Assembly (NCBI GenBank): GCA_963821495.1
Contig: CAWGEA010000003.1
Location: 1,054,001-1,118,000 of the forward strand
DNA: 64,000 nt
Source of the DNA: AC-32 sp963821495
Lineage (GTDB): Bacteria > Actinomycetota > Thermoleophilia > Gaiellales > Gaiellaceae
Direction: 5' to 3'
Below are positions 9,357 to 17,844 of this stretch, one piece after another. The translations under genes were made by a program, and so were the position numbers. Position 1 is the first letter of the stretch; each line of letters starts with the position of its first letter. A model generated the notes under the pieces. That model did no database searches. It saw only the letters and a program-made list of their open reading frames with translations, and was not told the origin of the DNA.

Positions 9357-9388
9357 CGCCTGGGCCAGTGTTCGGGAATGTCACCGAG
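9357..9388 (+). repeat. dispersed repeat, copy C (CCTGGGCCAGTGTTCGGGAA)
   Basis: This copy joins both halves of the consensus: CCTGGGCCAG as in copy A and GTGTTC-GGAATGTC as in copies B and D. It sits 53 bases past the 3' end of the frameshifted SDR gene. Confidence 0.45.
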
Positions 9389-9441
9389 CAGCCTAAGAGG
9401 CCTTCGCGCTCACCTCTAACCGCGGCTACGCGCATCAGAGC

Positions 9442-10246
9442 TCATCCGGCGGCAACCCAGCCACCCTCTACGTGGATCACTTGGCCGTTGATGTACCCGG
9501 CGCCGTCCGATGCGAGGAACATGACCGTTTCGGCGATCTCGCGGGGATCGCCGAAACGCTTCATCGGGTTCATCGCCTTGGCTTCCTCGATGTGTTCGGG
9601 GTCGACGCCCCACTCCTGCTCCCAGTTTCCGGAGATGGGGCCGGGGGCGAGTGCGTTGACGCGGATGTCGGGCGCGATGTCTCGTGCCAGAGAGGCCGTG
9701 AACCCTCGAATCGCGCCCTTGGCGGCGCAATAGGTGACCGGCACCCAGTTGATCGGGTTCTCTGGGGTGACGCCGTTGCCGTAGGTGCTGGAGAAGTTGA
9801 CGATCGCGCCACGACCGTTACGCCGCATGTAGGGGATCACGGCGTGGCACATGCGCATCGAGCCGACCACGTCGACCATCAGCAGAGCCGTGGCCGCGTC
9901 GGGGCTCATGTCCTCGAAACGCGCCGTGTCGGCGTCGTCGATCCGTCCGGCTGTATTCACAAGCACGTCGATCCGTCCGTACAGCGTGTCGGCCTCTGCG
10001 ACAAACCGGTCGACCGAAGCCTGGTCGCTGACATCAAGCTGGGCGGCGCAGGCTGAACCCCCCGCGGCTGCGATGTCGGCTGCCACCGACTCGGCCGCCG
10101 CTCGTGACCGCCGGTAGCCGACAACCACGGAAGCACCCTCTCCGCCGAAAGCCACCCGCGATCGCCCCGCCCAGCGTCCCCCCGGCACCGGTCACAAGCA
10201 CGACCCGGCCCGAAAAGCGATGGCCATCGTTCCAAACCCGTGCCAC
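9442..10246 (-). pseudogene. short-chain dehydrogenase/reductase, frameshifted near the N-terminus
   Basis: The N-terminal beta-alpha unit lies in one frame (FSGRVVLVTGAGGTLGGAI, with TGxxGxxG for NAD(P)). The rest of the enzyme lies in another frame from about 10158 down to 9442. That part includes VVVGYRRS, AQLDVSD, the expected NNAG as VLVNTAGRID, catalytic Ser in IVNFSSTYG, YCAAKGA (Tyr-x-x-x-Lys), ALAPGPI and the C-terminal GQVIHVEGGW. The frames join near 10155-10160 if one base is restored in the GCGGGTGGC stretch. Every active-site residue survives, so either the mutation is very recent or the assembly has an indel. Start is GTG 10246 behind GGAGG. Confidence 0.8.
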
Positions 10247-10394
10247 GATCACCTCCGTGGTCTCAGACGACCAGACACGGACGCAGCCGGCGCGCGCCCT
10301 ACCGGCGACGAATGTAACCCGCCGTTTCTTCCCCGTTCGGCAGAACCGTTCAATCTGTGCGTGGGCAGCGTGCTTGCCGCCCGACTGGATCGGT

Positions 10395-11591
10395 TTACGC
10401 CGGAATGGCGGCGGGCTCCGTCGCGTCCGCGATCTCGCGGACGACCTCGACGATGTCGCGGTTCGCGTTCCACACGCGCCGCTGACGGTCTGAGCCGTTC
10501 CCGCCGGCGAGGATGTCGCGGATCCCTTCCAGCTGGCTCTCAGAACCCAGCTCCCGCGCGTGCGGCTCGATCTCCGTCAGCGTCCGCCGCACGAGCTGCG
10601 CGACCGGCACGCGGTTGCGGCGGCCCGTGGCCAGATCCATGACCGGAGCCTCGAGCCCGTAGCGTGCGGCGAGCCATTTGTTCTCGGTCGTCAGGATGCG
10701 GTGGTACGAGGGGATCTCCTTGCCCGCGTCGTGCCGTTCCGAGTAGTGCTTCACCAGCGCCTGGCAGAACGCCGCCAGCGCGACGGCGTGCTCCACCCGC
10801 GTGACGGCGTCGCAGATGCGGATCTCGACCGTGCCGAAGCGCGGGTGCAGCCGGATGTCCCACCAGATGTGCGTGTAGTCCGCGATGCAGCCGGTCTTCT
10901 CGAGCTGGCCGACCACCTCGGCGTAGTCGGCGTAGTCGCGGAAGCGCGGCGGCGGCCCCGAGCGCGGGAAGGCCGCGAAGACCATCTGGCGGCTCGACTC
11001 GAGGCCGGTCAGCTCGCCGCGCCAGAACGGCGAGCTGGCGGAGAGCGCCAGCAGCTGCGAGAGGTGCGCGAGCAGGCCGTTCACCACCTGGACGGCTTTC
11101 TCGCAGTCGTCGACCGCGACATGGATGTGCAGTCCGAAGATCAGCTCGCGCCGCGCGACGTACTGAAGCTGGTCGACGAGGTGGCGGTAGCGGTCGCGTG
11201 CGGTGATGCGCTGGCGCTCGAAGAGCGAGAACGGGTGTGTTCCCGCCGAGCCGACGCGCAGGCCGCGCTCGCCTGCGAGGCCGGTGACGTAGGTCCGCAG
11301 CTTGCGCAGCTCCCGCTCGACCTCCGACGGCGTGCGGCACACGGGCGTCGCGATCTCGAGCACGGACTGCATCAGCTCGGCGTTGACTCGCTGCTCGAGC
11401 TCGTGGCCCTCGGTCGCCGCGAGCACGGCCTCGACGTGCTGCACCAGGTCGAGCGTCTCGCTGTCGAGCAGCATGTACTCCTCCTCGACTCCGAGCGTGT
11501 ACGGGTCACCCTTGCCGAAGTTGTGGTCGAGCACGCTGCCGCCCGGCGCGAAGCTCTTGCCGGTGATCGTCGAGGGGTAGATCTGCTTCAT
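10395..11591 (-). CDS. ybdK: YbdK-type carboxylate-amine ligase (GCS2 family)
   Basis: The 398-residue GCS2-like protein has TLGVEEEYMLLD at the N-terminus (glutamate and metal binding), AGTHPF, GLHIHVAV (active-site His pair), FAAFPRSGPPP, WWDIRLHPRFGTVEIRICD and ENKWLAARYGL. YbdK homologues are weak glutamate-cysteine ligases in vitro, and their natural substrate is unclear. The start overlaps the RidA stop as ATGA (11588-11591), so the two are translationally coupled. Confidence 0.92.
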   Translation of the reverse strand: MKQIYPSTITGKSFAPGGSVLDHNFGKGDPYTLGVEEEYMLLDSETLDLVQHVEAVLAATEGHELEQRVNAELMQSVLEIATPVCRTPSEVERELRKLRTYVTGLAGERGLRVGSAGTHPFSLFERQRITARDRYRHLVDQLQYVARRELIFGLHIHVAVDDCEKAVQVVNGLLAHLSQLLALSASSPFWRGELTGLESSRQMVFAAFPRSGPPPRFRDYADYAEVVGQLEKTGCIADYTHIWWDIRLHPRFGTVEIRICDAVTRVEHAVALAAFCQALVKHYSERHDAGKEIPSYHRILTTENKWLAARYGLEAPVMDLATGRRNRVPVAQLVRRTLTEIEPHARELGSESQLEGIRDILAGGNGSDRQRRVWNANRDIVEVVREIADATEPAAIPA

Positions 11592-11974
11592 TCGGGCACC
11601 AGCGCCTCCAGCTCGATCTCGAGCAGCCAGCGCGGGTCGAGCAACGCGGCGACGACGTAGCTCGTGTTGACGGGCCTGACGTCGCGGAAGAACTCGCCGT
11701 GGGCGCGCGCGATCTCGGGGAAGTCATCGGCGCGGATGAGCATGATCCGCGTCCGCACGACGTGGTCGATCAGGACGCCGACGTCGGCGAGGGCCTCGAG
11801 CGCGATCTGCAGGCAGCGGCGGGTCTGGCCGTAGGCGTCGGGGGGCGGGTCGGCGTCGCCGGGCATGATCGGCGCGGTTCCCGCGACCCAGGCATGCGGC
11901 CCGATGCGCACCACTCGGGAGTACCCGGCAGCCTCGGCGAAGGGTGAGACGGCCGGGACGATTCGCCGTTCCAT
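11588..11974 (-). CDS. RidA-family protein
   Basis: The 128-residue protein has the RidA/YjgF fold: AAGYSRVVRIGPHAWVAGTA, then TRRCLQIALEALADVG, VVRTRIMLIR (the conserved Arg) and a C-terminal WLLEIELEALV with the conserved Glu. RidA proteins hydrolyse reactive enamine/imine intermediates. It forms a two-gene operon with the YbdK-type ligase. Start at ATG 11974; the long open frame upstream of it is not coding. Confidence 0.9.
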   Translation of the reverse strand: MERRIVPAVSPFAEAAGYSRVVRIGPHAWVAGTAPIMPGDADPPPDAYGQTRRCLQIALEALADVGVLIDHVVRTRIMLIRADDFPEIARAHGEFFRDVRPVNTSYVVAALLDPRWLLEIELEALVPE

Positions 11975-12106
11975 GTCTAAGGCGCCGACTCGGCGGCGCC
12001 GACCAGCGAGGCTGCGCCGGCTTTGCCGGTGCAGCCGTCCAACGCACGGTGATTGGGTAGAGGGATGTGTGCCTCCAGATCGAGGAGCCTCGTAGTATCG
12101 CGCGCC

Positions 12107-12913
12107 GTGGACGCTCTCCGACAGGTCGAGGGCTGGCCGGCCGAGACCGTCGCCGTGGGCGTCCTGCGCGGCGGCGAGGAAGTCGCCTCCCGGGGCCCGC
12201 GCGAGCACGTGTTCCGCTGGGCCTCGGTGACGAAGCTCGCGACCGCGCTCGTGACCCTGGTCGCGGCCGAGGAGGGAATCGTCGATCTCGACGAGCCGGC
12301 GGGTCCGGAGGGCTCGACCGTGCGCCACCTGCTCTCGCACGCGTCCGGGCTCCCGTTCGAGGGGCGCGTGCCGATCTCGCAGCCGGGTCGCCGCCGGATC
12401 TACTCGAACTCCGGATTCGAGGTGCTCGGCGAGACCGTCGGCGCCGCCGCGGAGATGCCGTTCGCCGAGTACCTGCGTGCCGCCGTGCTCGGGCCGCTGG
12501 AGATGCGAAGCGCAGAGCTGCGCGGCTCGCCCGGAGCGGGAATGCAGGGCAGCCTCGTCGACCTCCTGCGGCTGGCGGCCGAGCTGCAGCTGCCGCGCCT
12601 GGTCGCGCCCGAGACGCTCGCCGAGGCGACGGCGGTGCAGTTTCCCGGCCTCGTCGGCGTCCTCCCCGACATCGGCCGGATGGAGCCGAACGACTGGGGC
12701 CTAGGCTTCGAGCTGCGCGACCGCAAGCAGCCGCACTGGACGGGCGAGCGCAACTCCGAGCGCACGTTCGGCCACTTCGGCGGGAGCGGCACCTTCCTCT
12801 GGGTCGACCCGGAGGCCGACCTCGCGCTCGCCTGCCTGACCGACCTCGACTTCGGCCAGTGGGCGCTCGAGGCGTGGCCGCCGCTCTCGGACGCCGTTCT
12901 CATGTCCCGTTAA
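12107..12913 (+). CDS. beta-lactamase-family serine hydrolase
   Basis: A penicillin-binding-protein/class C-like serine hydrolase of about 268 residues with FRWASVTKLATAL (SxxK nucleophile), HLLSHASGLPFEG, RIYSNSGFEVLG (YxN) and FGHFGGSGTFLWVDPE near the C-terminus (the KTG-like HxG). No signal peptide is evident, so it may be cytoplasmic. It could be an esterase or peptidase rather than a beta-lactamase. I chose GTG 12107 because homologues begin close to VDALRQVEGW; ATG 12065 in the same frame adds 14 unlikely residues. Confidence 0.85.
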   Translation: MDALRQVEGWPAETVAVGVLRGGEEVASRGPREHVFRWASVTKLATALVTLVAAEEGIVDLDEPAGPEGSTVRHLLSHASGLPFEGRVPISQPGRRRIYSNSGFEVLGETVGAAAEMPFAEYLRAAVLGPLEMRSAELRGSPGAGMQGSLVDLLRLAAELQLPRLVAPETLAEATAVQFPGLVGVLPDIGRMEPNDWGLGFELRDRKQPHWTGERNSERTFGHFGGSGTFLWVDPEADLALACLTDLDFGQWALEAWPPLSDAVLMSR

Positions 12914-12941
12914 GGAACCGTCCCCATACTGGGCTACCGCA

Positions 12942-13205
12942 GTGGCCCGGAGAACCGAGACGCGCATCGCCGCCGCGCGGGAGCGCGCGGCCGTGGCGAA
13001 GCTCGTGCTCGGCGGCGCGGGCGTCGTCGCCTTCGTCGTCGCGGCAGGGCTGGCGCGGGTCGCCTACCCGGGGCATCACAAGCAGGCGATCAGGCCGCTC
13101 TCGCCGCCCGGGCGCTTCGTGCGCATCGTGCGCGAGAACCAGCTCGAGTCCGGGATCCTCGCCCCGGCCCAGGCCGACCCCGCGGTGGCGACCGCACCGA
13201 CGTGA
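12942..13205 (+). CDS. single-TM small membrane protein of the ApbE cluster
   Basis: The 87-residue protein has a basic N-terminus (ARRTETRIAAARERAA) and one membrane helix (about residues 20-40). An outside tail of about 45 residues ends in Ala/Pro/Thr-rich sequence. It is first in a tight cluster: its stop overlaps the ApbE start as GTGA, so the two are translationally coupled. No FMN-acceptor motif (S/T-G-A-T) is present in the tail. It may anchor or organise the redox partners. Function is inferred only from position. Confidence 0.6.
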   Translation: MARRTETRIAAARERAAVAKLVLGGAGVVAFVVAAGLARVAYPGHHKQAIRPLSPPGRFVRIVRENQLESGILAPAQADPAVATAPT

Positions 13206-14038
13206 GCCGCTTCGACTCCATGGGCTGCGAGGTCGTCGTCGAGGGCGCCTCCGCCGGCGATCTCCGCCGTGTGCGTGCACTGTTCGAGGAGCGCGACGCG
13301 ATCTTCAGCCGCTTCCGCCCCGACAGTGAGCTCAACCGCGTGAACGCGGCGGGCAGGGCCGGGCCGGTCTCGCCGCTCTTCGCGCGGATGGTCGAGGCGG
13401 CGCTGTGGGCGCGCGAGACGACCGGCGGCCTGGTCGATCCGACGCTCGGCGCGCACCTCGAGGCCGCCGGGTACGACCGCGACTTCGACTCGCTCGTGCC
13501 GAGCGAGGAGCCGTTCGCGGGTGCCGCCCGAGGTGGCGTCGCGCTCTTCGGACGCGTGCTCGTCCCGCGCCGCGGTACCAAGCTCGACCTGAACGGCGTC
13601 GTCAAGGCGGCAGCGGTGGACGACGCCGCGGGCCTCCTCTCCGGGCCCGGCTTCGTCTCCGCGGGCGGGGACCTCGCCACGCGTGGCCCGGTGGACGTGG
13701 CGCTCCCCGGCGGCGGCTCCGTGCGGCTCGTCTCGGGCGGCCTCGCGACCAGCGGCCGCACGAAGCGCCGCTGGCTGCGCGGAGGCGAGGAGCAGCACCA
13801 TCTGATCGACCCGGCGACCGGCCGTCCCTCCGCGAGCCCGTGGGCCGAGGTCACGGTCTGCGGCGCCACCTGCCTCGCCGCCGACGTCGCGGCCAAGGCT
13901 GCCTTCCTGCTCGGCGAGGACGGGCCCGACTGGCTCGACGAGCGCGGCCTGCCCGGGCGCTTCCTCTCCGCCGGCCGCGCACACGGGAACGCGAGCTGGC
14001 GCGCGAGCGTCGAGCCCCGGGAGCCCGCGTGCACCTGA
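13202..14038 (+). CDS. apbE: FAD:protein FMN transferase (ApbE)
   Basis: The 278-residue ApbE-family protein transfers FMN from FAD to a Thr/Ser of an acceptor on the outer face of the membrane. Visible motifs are FDSMGCEV, RFRPDSELNRVN, VDPTLG, KLDLNGVVKAAAVD, FVSAGGDLATRG (Mg-FAD site) and HHLIDPATGRPS. No lipobox or clear signal peptide is present, which is odd because most ApbE proteins are exported lipoproteins. The TM protein just upstream could compensate. GTG start overlaps the upstream stop by four bases; the downstream gene starts before this one ends. Confidence 0.9.
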   Translation: MSRFDSMGCEVVVEGASAGDLRRVRALFEERDAIFSRFRPDSELNRVNAAGRAGPVSPLFARMVEAALWARETTGGLVDPTLGAHLEAAGYDRDFDSLVPSEEPFAGAARGGVALFGRVLVPRRGTKLDLNGVVKAAAVDDAAGLLSGPGFVSAGGDLATRGPVDVALPGGGSVRLVSGGLATSGRTKRRWLRGGEEQHHLIDPATGRPSASPWAEVTVCGATCLAADVAAKAAFLLGEDGPDWLDERGLPGRFLSAGRAHGNASWRASVEPREPACT

Positions 14039-14997
14039 CGACCAGCCCGGTCGACTGGTACGCGGCGCGCGCGGCCGGCGTGGCGGCGTACCTGATCCTC
14101 ACGATCGTCGTCACCCTCGGGATGACGATGGCGAGCGGCCGCCAACTCCGGCGCTGGCCGAAGTTCGCTCTCGAGGAGGTGCACCGCTTCGGCGGCCTGC
14201 TCGTCGGGAGCTTCGTTGCGATCCACGTCGTGACGATCGCCCTCGACGCCTACCTGCCGTTCTCGCTGCCCGCGCTCGTCGTGCCGTTCGTCGCGCGTTA
14301 CCGGCCGCTGTTCACCGCGCTCGGGATCGTTGCGGCGGAGCTGTTGCTCGCGCTGGCGATCACCAATCGCTACCGCGACCGGCTGCCGTACAGGCTCTGG
14401 CGGCGTGCGCACTACCTCAACCTCGCGGTCTGGGGCGCGGCGACGCTGCACGGACTCGGCAGCGGCACCGACCGCAGCACGCCCTGGCTGCTCGCGCTCT
14501 TCGCCTGCTCGGTCGCGCTCGTGCTCGGCGCGGGGACGTGGCGCGCGCTCCGCCGCAGCGGCGTCCGCGCACGAGGCCTCTCGACGGGGCTCGCGGCCGC
14601 CGGCGTGCTGGTGGTCGTGCTGCTCGCGACGGGCCCGCTGCGCTTCTCCCCGAAGCCGTGGAACGCACGCTCGTTCAACGCGGCGATCAGCGGACAGGTG
14701 TTGCAGAACACCGGCTCGACGCGGGGCCTCGTCTCCGCTGCTGCCACCGCCGACGGCAAGCAGCGCGCGCTGTTGCGGGCCGACCTGCTGATCGAGCCGA
14801 GACGGCTCGACGCGACCTCGTTCCAGCTCGAGTTCCTGCCGAGCGGTCTTCTCTGCACCGGTAGCGTGACGAAGGTGCAGTCGTACGGCTTCGACGCGCG
14901 CTGCCGCGCCCGCGACGGCAGCCGCCGCTTCGTGCACGCGACGTGGACCCTGGAGCCCGGGAACCGCTTCCAGGGCCGGGTCGTGGTGCATGCGTAG
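14029..14997 (+). CDS. ferric-reductase-like bis-heme membrane protein with C-terminal outer domain
   Basis: The 322-residue protein has six or so membrane helices. Two pairs of histidines match the bis-heme b pattern of the ferric reductase/MsrQ superfamily: H52 and H66 on one helix (VHRFGG...AIHVV), and H128 and H141 on another (RAHYLN...TLHGLG). There is no FAD or NAD(P)H domain. Instead an additional helix (about 187-203) leads to an outer domain of about 110 residues. That domain is rich in beta-strands with two cysteines (LLCTG, DARCRA) that could form a disulfide. It probably passes electrons across the membrane to an extracytoplasmic flavin or substrate. The GTG start overlaps the apbE end. 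Confidence 0.85.
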   Translation: MHLTTSPVDWYAARAAGVAAYLILTIVVTLGMTMASGRQLRRWPKFALEEVHRFGGLLVGSFVAIHVVTIALDAYLPFSLPALVVPFVARYRPLFTALGIVAAELLLALAITNRYRDRLPYRLWRRAHYLNLAVWGAATLHGLGSGTDRSTPWLLALFACSVALVLGAGTWRALRRSGVRARGLSTGLAAAGVLVVVLLATGPLRFSPKPWNARSFNAAISGQVLQNTGSTRGLVSAAATADGKQRALLRADLLIEPRRLDATSFQLEFLPSGLLCTGSVTKVQSYGFDARCRARDGSRRFVHATWTLEPGNRFQGRVVVHA

Positions 14998-16870
14998 GAC
15001 GGCCGGCCTCGTAGCGGTCGCGATGCTCGCCGCCGGTTGCTCGATGCACGGCCATTCGCAGGCGACCTCGACGCGAACGGGCACCACGTCGAAGCGCGCG
15101 AAGCGCCGGGCCGCGGCGCCGAAGCCGCAGCTGCTCGTCTCCCCGCTCGGCCTCCCGCGCGTCCACTCGCGGGTCGTCCCCGGCTACGTGATGATCGCCG
15201 ACCGCAACAACAACCGCGTGCTGATCGTCTCGCCGTCGAAGAAAGTCGTCTGGCAGGACAGCTCGCTGCGCGGCCCGGACGATGCGTTCTTCACGCCCGG
15301 CTACGGCTCGGTGATCACCAACGAGGAATTCAACGACACGCTCGTGGAGCTGTCGCTGAAGACGCACGCCCGCGTCTGGACGTACGGGCACAGCGGCGTC
15401 GCCGGCTCGAGCCCCGGCTACCTGAACACGCCCGACGACGCCTACCGGCTGCGCTCGGGGATCACGACGGTGGCCGACATCCAGAACTGCCGCATCGTCC
15501 AGGTCGACCGGGCCAAGCGCGTGCGGCGCGTGCTCGGCGGCAGCTGCACCCACGACCCGCCGCGCGGGTTCGCGAGCCCGAACGGCGACACGCCGCTCCC
15601 TGACGGCGGGTTGCTGGTGACCGAGATCGGAGGCTGGATCGACCGGCTCGCTCCCTCGGGTCGCCTGCTCTGGTCGATCCGCTCGCCGGTGCCGTACCCC
15701 TCCGACGCGCAGCTGCTCCCCGACGGCCAGGTGCTGGTCGCGAGCTTCACCACCCCCGGCCGGATCGTGATCGTGAACCGTGGCGGCGCCGTGACCTGGT
15801 CCTTCGGCGCGGCGAGCGGACCGACCCGGCTCGCCAAGCCCTCGCTCGCCGTGCGCTGGCCGAACGGGCTGATCGCCGCCAACGATGACTACAACCACCG
15901 CGTGATCGTGATCGACCCGAAGACGAGGCGGATCGTGTGGCAGTACGGGCACACGGGCGTCTCCGGCACCGGGGCGGGCTACCTGAGCAAGCCGGACGGG
16001 CTCGACCTGCTGCCCGCGACCGCCCTCGTCCGGAGCACCCCTGCGAAGGCTCCGGCTCCGGCGCCGGCGGTTCACGTCGAGCGGGTCGGCTCGCTGCCGC
16101 AGTCGGTCTCGCGCCTCGCGGCGGTCGCGCTGCCGGGCGGACGGGTGCTCGCGCTCGGCGGCCTCGTCGGCGGCTCGTCGTCGAGCCAAGTCCTGCTCGG
16201 CCGCCCGGAGCGGCTCCGCCGGGTCGCCACGCTCCCGGTGCCGACCCACGACGCCGCGGCGGCGCTCGTCGGCGGAAGCGTCTACCTCTTCGGCGGCGGC
16301 GAGGCCGTCTCGACGGACGCGGTCGTCCGCGTCGACCCCGGCTGGGACAGGGCCACGCGCGCGGGCAGCCTCGGCGAGCCGCTCTCCGATCTCGGCGCGG
16401 CCACGGTCGGCGGCAAGACGTACCTCGTCGGCGGCTACACGGGCGCGAGGTATGCCACGGCCGTGTTGCGCTTCCGGCCGGGTGCACAGCCACACGTGGT
16501 CGCGCGGCTGCCGGCCGGCCTGCGCTACGCGGGCGTCGCGGCCCTCGGCCGCAGGATCTACGTCGCGGGCGGCCTCACGACCTCGGGCCTCTCGAGCGCC
16601 GTCTACGCCATCGACCCGGCCGCAGGGACCGTCAGGCAGGTCGCGACGCTGCCACGGCCGCTCGACCACGTGGCGCTCGCGGCTCTGGGCTCACGGCTGC
16701 TGCTCGTCGGCGGCGGCTCGCGCCAGGTGCTCGCGATCGACCCCGCCGCGGGGAGCGCGACGCCCGTCGCGAACCTGCCGCAGGCTCTCGCCGACCCGGC
16801 CGCGGTCGCCGAGGGTGGGCGCGTGCTCGTGCTGGGCGGCGGGACGAACGCCGTCTACGCGCTCGGCTGA
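14990..16870 (+). CDS. exported lipoprotein with two beta-propellers
   Basis: The 626-residue protein starts with a short signal and lipobox LAAGC (Cys17). Residues about 50-350 form an arylsulfotransferase/NHL-like propeller with repeated aromatic blades (VMIADRNNNRVLIVSP, KVVWQ, RVWTYGHSG, RIVWQYGHTG). A Pro/Ala linker (about 346-358) is followed by a Kelch-type propeller (VYLFGGGE, TYLVGGYTG, IYVAGG, LLLVGGG, VLVLGGG). It is attached to the outer face of the membrane. Its start lies inside the end of the bis-heme gene, so it is the last gene of the apbE operon and may be the surface partner of that redox chain. Confidence 0.83.
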   Translation: MRRTAGLVAVAMLAAGCSMHGHSQATSTRTGTTSKRAKRRAAAPKPQLLVSPLGLPRVHSRVVPGYVMIADRNNNRVLIVSPSKKVVWQDSSLRGPDDAFFTPGYGSVITNEEFNDTLVELSLKTHARVWTYGHSGVAGSSPGYLNTPDDAYRLRSGITTVADIQNCRIVQVDRAKRVRRVLGGSCTHDPPRGFASPNGDTPLPDGGLLVTEIGGWIDRLAPSGRLLWSIRSPVPYPSDAQLLPDGQVLVASFTTPGRIVIVNRGGAVTWSFGAASGPTRLAKPSLAVRWPNGLIAANDDYNHRVIVIDPKTRRIVWQYGHTGVSGTGAGYLSKPDGLDLLPATALVRSTPAKAPAPAPAVHVERVGSLPQSVSRLAAVALPGGRVLALGGLVGGSSSSQVLLGRPERLRRVATLPVPTHDAAAALVGGSVYLFGGGEAVSTDAVVRVDPGWDRATRAGSLGEPLSDLGAATVGGKTYLVGGYTGARYATAVLRFRPGAQPHVVARLPAGLRYAGVAALGRRIYVAGGLTTSGLSSAVYAIDPAAGTVRQVATLPRPLDHVALAALGSRLLLVGGGSRQVLAIDPAAGSATPVANLPQALADPAAVAEGGRVLVLGGGTNAVYALG

Positions 16871-17269
16871 TCGTCGGCGAAGAGCGGGCGCAGGAGCTCG
16901 TCGAACGAGGCCCGGTCGCAGCTCGCGACCACGGCGGGCGTGAGCGCCCGCACCGAGGCCGTGCGCGGGATGTGCATCGCCAGCCCGACCTCGCCGAAAT
17001 AGTCGCCTGGGTGCAGCACGCGCCGCGGCCCGAGATCCTCCTGGCTGACCGTGAAGAGCCCCGAGAGCACGACGTAGAAGCGCTCCGCGTGGTCGCCCTC
17101 GCGCACCACCGCGCGGCCGGGCGGCACCTCCTCGCGCTCCATGTGCCGCGCGATCTCGCCCAGCTTCTCGCCGGGCAGCCCGGCGAGAAGCTCGACGCGC
17201 GAGAGCTCCGTGACGGTTGCGGGGACGAACCTAGGCGTCGCCGCCGTCCTCGAACGGGTTGTCGTCCAT
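16855..17269 (-). pseudogene. cyclic-nucleotide-binding-domain protein, frame broken at codon 13
   Basis: A strong start (ATG 17269 behind GGAGGAG) opens a 12-codon frame, MDDNPFEDGGDA, that ends at TAG 17231-17233. The CNB-like protein continues in the +1 frame directly from there: FVPATVTELSRVELLAG, GEKLGEIARHMEREE, then VVREGDHAERFYVVLSG, HPGDYFGEVGLAM (phosphate-binding cassette) and PRTASVRALTPAVV. No start codon exists in the CNB frame before ATG 17142. An extra base near 17231 would explain this, as would a programmed +1 shift, though the site has no known slippery context. CNB domains usually bind cAMP or serve as sensors. The 3' end overlaps the convergent lipoprotein gene by 16 bases. 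Confidence 0.65.
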
Positions 17270-17307
17270 CGCGCTCCTCCTGACTAGGGGCTCCTATTCT
17301 TGCGGTC

Positions 17308-17844
17308 GTGGGGGAGCTCGCGAGCTGGAGGCTCTGTCCGCGCTGCGGCGCGGGGCTACTTGGCGACGCGCAGCGCGTCGAGTGCCCGGAGTGCGGCTTC
17401 GTCGCGTACGCGAGCTCGAAGGCGACGAGCGGCGCGCTCGTCGAGCGTGACGGACTGCTGCTGCTGGTGCGGCGCGCGCTGGAGCCGTTCAAGGGTCGCT
17501 GGGACATTCCGGGCGGCTTCCTCGAGGAGGGCGAGCACCCGCTCGACGGCCTGCGCCGCGAGCTGCGCGAGGAGACGGGCCTCGAGGTCGAGCCGGTCGA
17601 CTTCCTCGGCGCGTGGATGGACCGCTACGGCGGGGACTCGACTGCCGAGGCGACGCTGAACCTCTACTGGACGGCCCGGGCGGTGGGTGGCGAGGAGGCC
17701 CCGGCCGACGACGTCGACGACCTGCGCTGGTTCCCGCGCGACGCGCTCCCCGGCCCGGACGAGCTCGCGTTCGAGAACGTGCCGCTAGTCGTGCGCGCGT
17801 GGCAGGAGCACGCGCAGCGCGCCGCGCTCGACCGCGAGCTCTAG
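17308..17844 (+). CDS. Nudix hydrolase with N-terminal zinc ribbon
   Basis: The 178-residue protein begins with a zinc ribbon (CPRCGAG...VECPECGF) and continues with the Nudix box GGFLEEGEHPLDGLRREL followed by REETGLEVE. The ribbon resembles that of NADH pyrophosphatase-type and related Nudix enzymes. The Nudix substrate (a nucleoside-diphosphate derivative) cannot be determined. GTG start at 17308. The last 60 bases overlap the convergent lipid-kinase gene. Confidence 0.9.
   Translation: MGELASWRLCPRCGAGLLGDAQRVECPECGFVAYASSKATSGALVERDGLLLLVRRALEPFKGRWDIPGGFLEEGEHPLDGLRRELREETGLEVEPVDFLGAWMDRYGGDSTAEATLNLYWTARAVGGEEAPADDVDDLRWFPRDALPGPDELAFENVPLVVRAWQEHAQRAALDREL

Noticed and set aside
11588..12340. 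A 250-residue version of the RidA protein
   Set aside because: The first 122 residues overlap the antisense of the serine hydrolase start; RidA proteins are about 128 residues and begin at 11974.
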